A DNA stretch of 20,688 nucleotides. It comes from Actinomycetes bacterium. GTDB taxonomy: Bacteria > Actinomycetota > Actinomycetes > Actinomycetales > Cellulomonadaceae. Below, piece after piece: positions 20,453-20,688 of the stretch; the first letter of the stretch is position 1, and each line of letters begins with the position of its first letter. The stretch is taken from NCBI GenBank assembly GCA_023388235.1, contig JAEWGQ010000275.1, forward strand, positions 1 through 20,688, given 5' to 3'. The notes under the pieces are model-generated. The model did no database searches. It worked only from the letters and a program-made list of their open reading frames with translations, and was not told the origin of the DNA. A program made the translations under genes and the position numbers.

Positions 20453-20688
20453 TGCTTCACCCGGTTCAGGAACTTCGCGGCCAGCCAGGCCTTGACACCT
20501 TCCTTGCCGTCGCGCAGGTACGCCAGGGCGAGCACGTACGCCAGCGCGCCGAGCAGCGCGCCGCCACCGGCGTCCACGGCCGCGCCGATCGACTTCGGGG
20601 GCTTGGGCAGCGACATGCCCGAGCCCGACCGCGCGGCCGGCTCACCGCCCGAACCGTTGGCGTCGGTCAGGCCGGCGTCGTCCAGCAG
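20449..20688 (-). CDS. Small membrane protein, 3' end of gene or complete 55-aa ORF
   Basis: The frame is open from the right edge to the stop at 20449, giving at least 79 residues. A complete 55-aa product could start at the ATG whose complement is 20614-20616, but that ATG lacks a clear ribosome-binding site, so the gene may begin outside the window. Visible parts: an acidic/Gly-rich region, SLPKPPKSIGAAVDAGGG, a TM helix (LLGALAYVLALAYL), then a basic amphipathic end (KEGVKAWLAAKFLNRVKQ). Probably another virion-membrane protein. Confidence 0.5.
   Translation of the reverse strand: MLDDAGLTDANGSGGEPAARSGSGMSLPKPPKSIGAAVDAGGGALLGALAYVLALAYLRDGKEGVKAWLAAKFLNRVKQ

Larger units (their letters stand above)
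11925..20688. mobile_element. Integrated element, probably a tailless (PRD1-lineage-like) provirus, left part
   Basis: One border is the tRNA-Asn 3' fragment; the other lies beyond the right edge, so at least 8.7 kb is present. Contents: tyrosine integrase near the att site, two small HTH proteins, two zinc-finger-like proteins, an A32-like ATPase, two peptidoglycan hydrolases and an operon of very small proteins, many with a single TM segment. There is no terminase, portal, tail or conjugation gene. Genes from the att side run rightwards to 15765 (one HTH gene excepted), and those from the right edge run leftwards to 15771, converging with a 5-nt gap. The virion-type assignment is inferred; the capsid gene was not found. 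Confidence 0.7.

Overview
The window is very GC-rich DNA with GTG and ATG starts, purine-rich Shine-Dalgarno sites and many 4-nt stop/start overlaps. This points to a high-GC Gram-positive actinobacterium; the proteins look like those of Cellulomonas and its relatives, but that is an impression and not a search result. It has two parts: a chromosomal catabolic region (1 to about 11.9 kb) and the left part of an integrated element (about 11.96 kb to the right edge).

Chromosomal part. A GntR-type regulator, cut by the left edge, is divergent from a plus-strand cluster. The cluster encodes a nitrilase-family N-carbamoyl amidase, a dihydropyrimidinase/hydantoinase, a luciferase-like F420/flavin oxidoreductase, a complete ABC importer (permease, ATPase, permease, and an NMT1/THI5-type lipoprotein), a class III aminotransferase and a short-chain dehydrogenase. 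Together they fit import and reductive breakdown of a pyrimidine or related cyclic ureide: reduction, ring opening, decarbamoylation to beta-alanine, transamination to malonate semialdehyde, and possibly reduction to 3-hydroxypropionate. No classical dihydropyrimidine dehydrogenase is visible, so the luciferase-like enzyme is the candidate for the first step. A long bidirectional terminator separates the cluster from a convergent POT-family peptide transporter, which is preceded by a translationally coupled 24-aa upstream ORF.

Element. A 38-nt 3' fragment of a tRNA-Asn gene with its terminator (11.89-11.96 kb) marks one attachment site. Plus-strand genes follow: a zinc-finger-like protein, a small LAxTG (sortase E type) surface protein, a tyrosine integrase, a zinc-ribbon/proline-rich protein overlapping a second ORF, an FtsK/HerA-like packaging ATPase and a small HTH protein. 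A minus-strand HTH gene with a nearby palindrome sits after the integrase. From the right edge a minus-strand operon of at least 13 tiny, tightly overlapping genes runs back towards the ATPase. It encodes many one- or two-TM proteins, several beta-rich candidate virion proteins and two different peptidoglycan hydrolases.

No terminase, portal, tail or tape-measure gene is seen. An A32-like ATPase, many small membrane proteins and a membrane-anchored lysin are what a tailless, internal-membrane (PRD1/tectivirus-like) virus would carry. My reading is a tailless provirus integrated in tRNA-Asn. Its major capsid gene, replication genes and far att site should lie to the right of the window; the capsid gene was not identified here.
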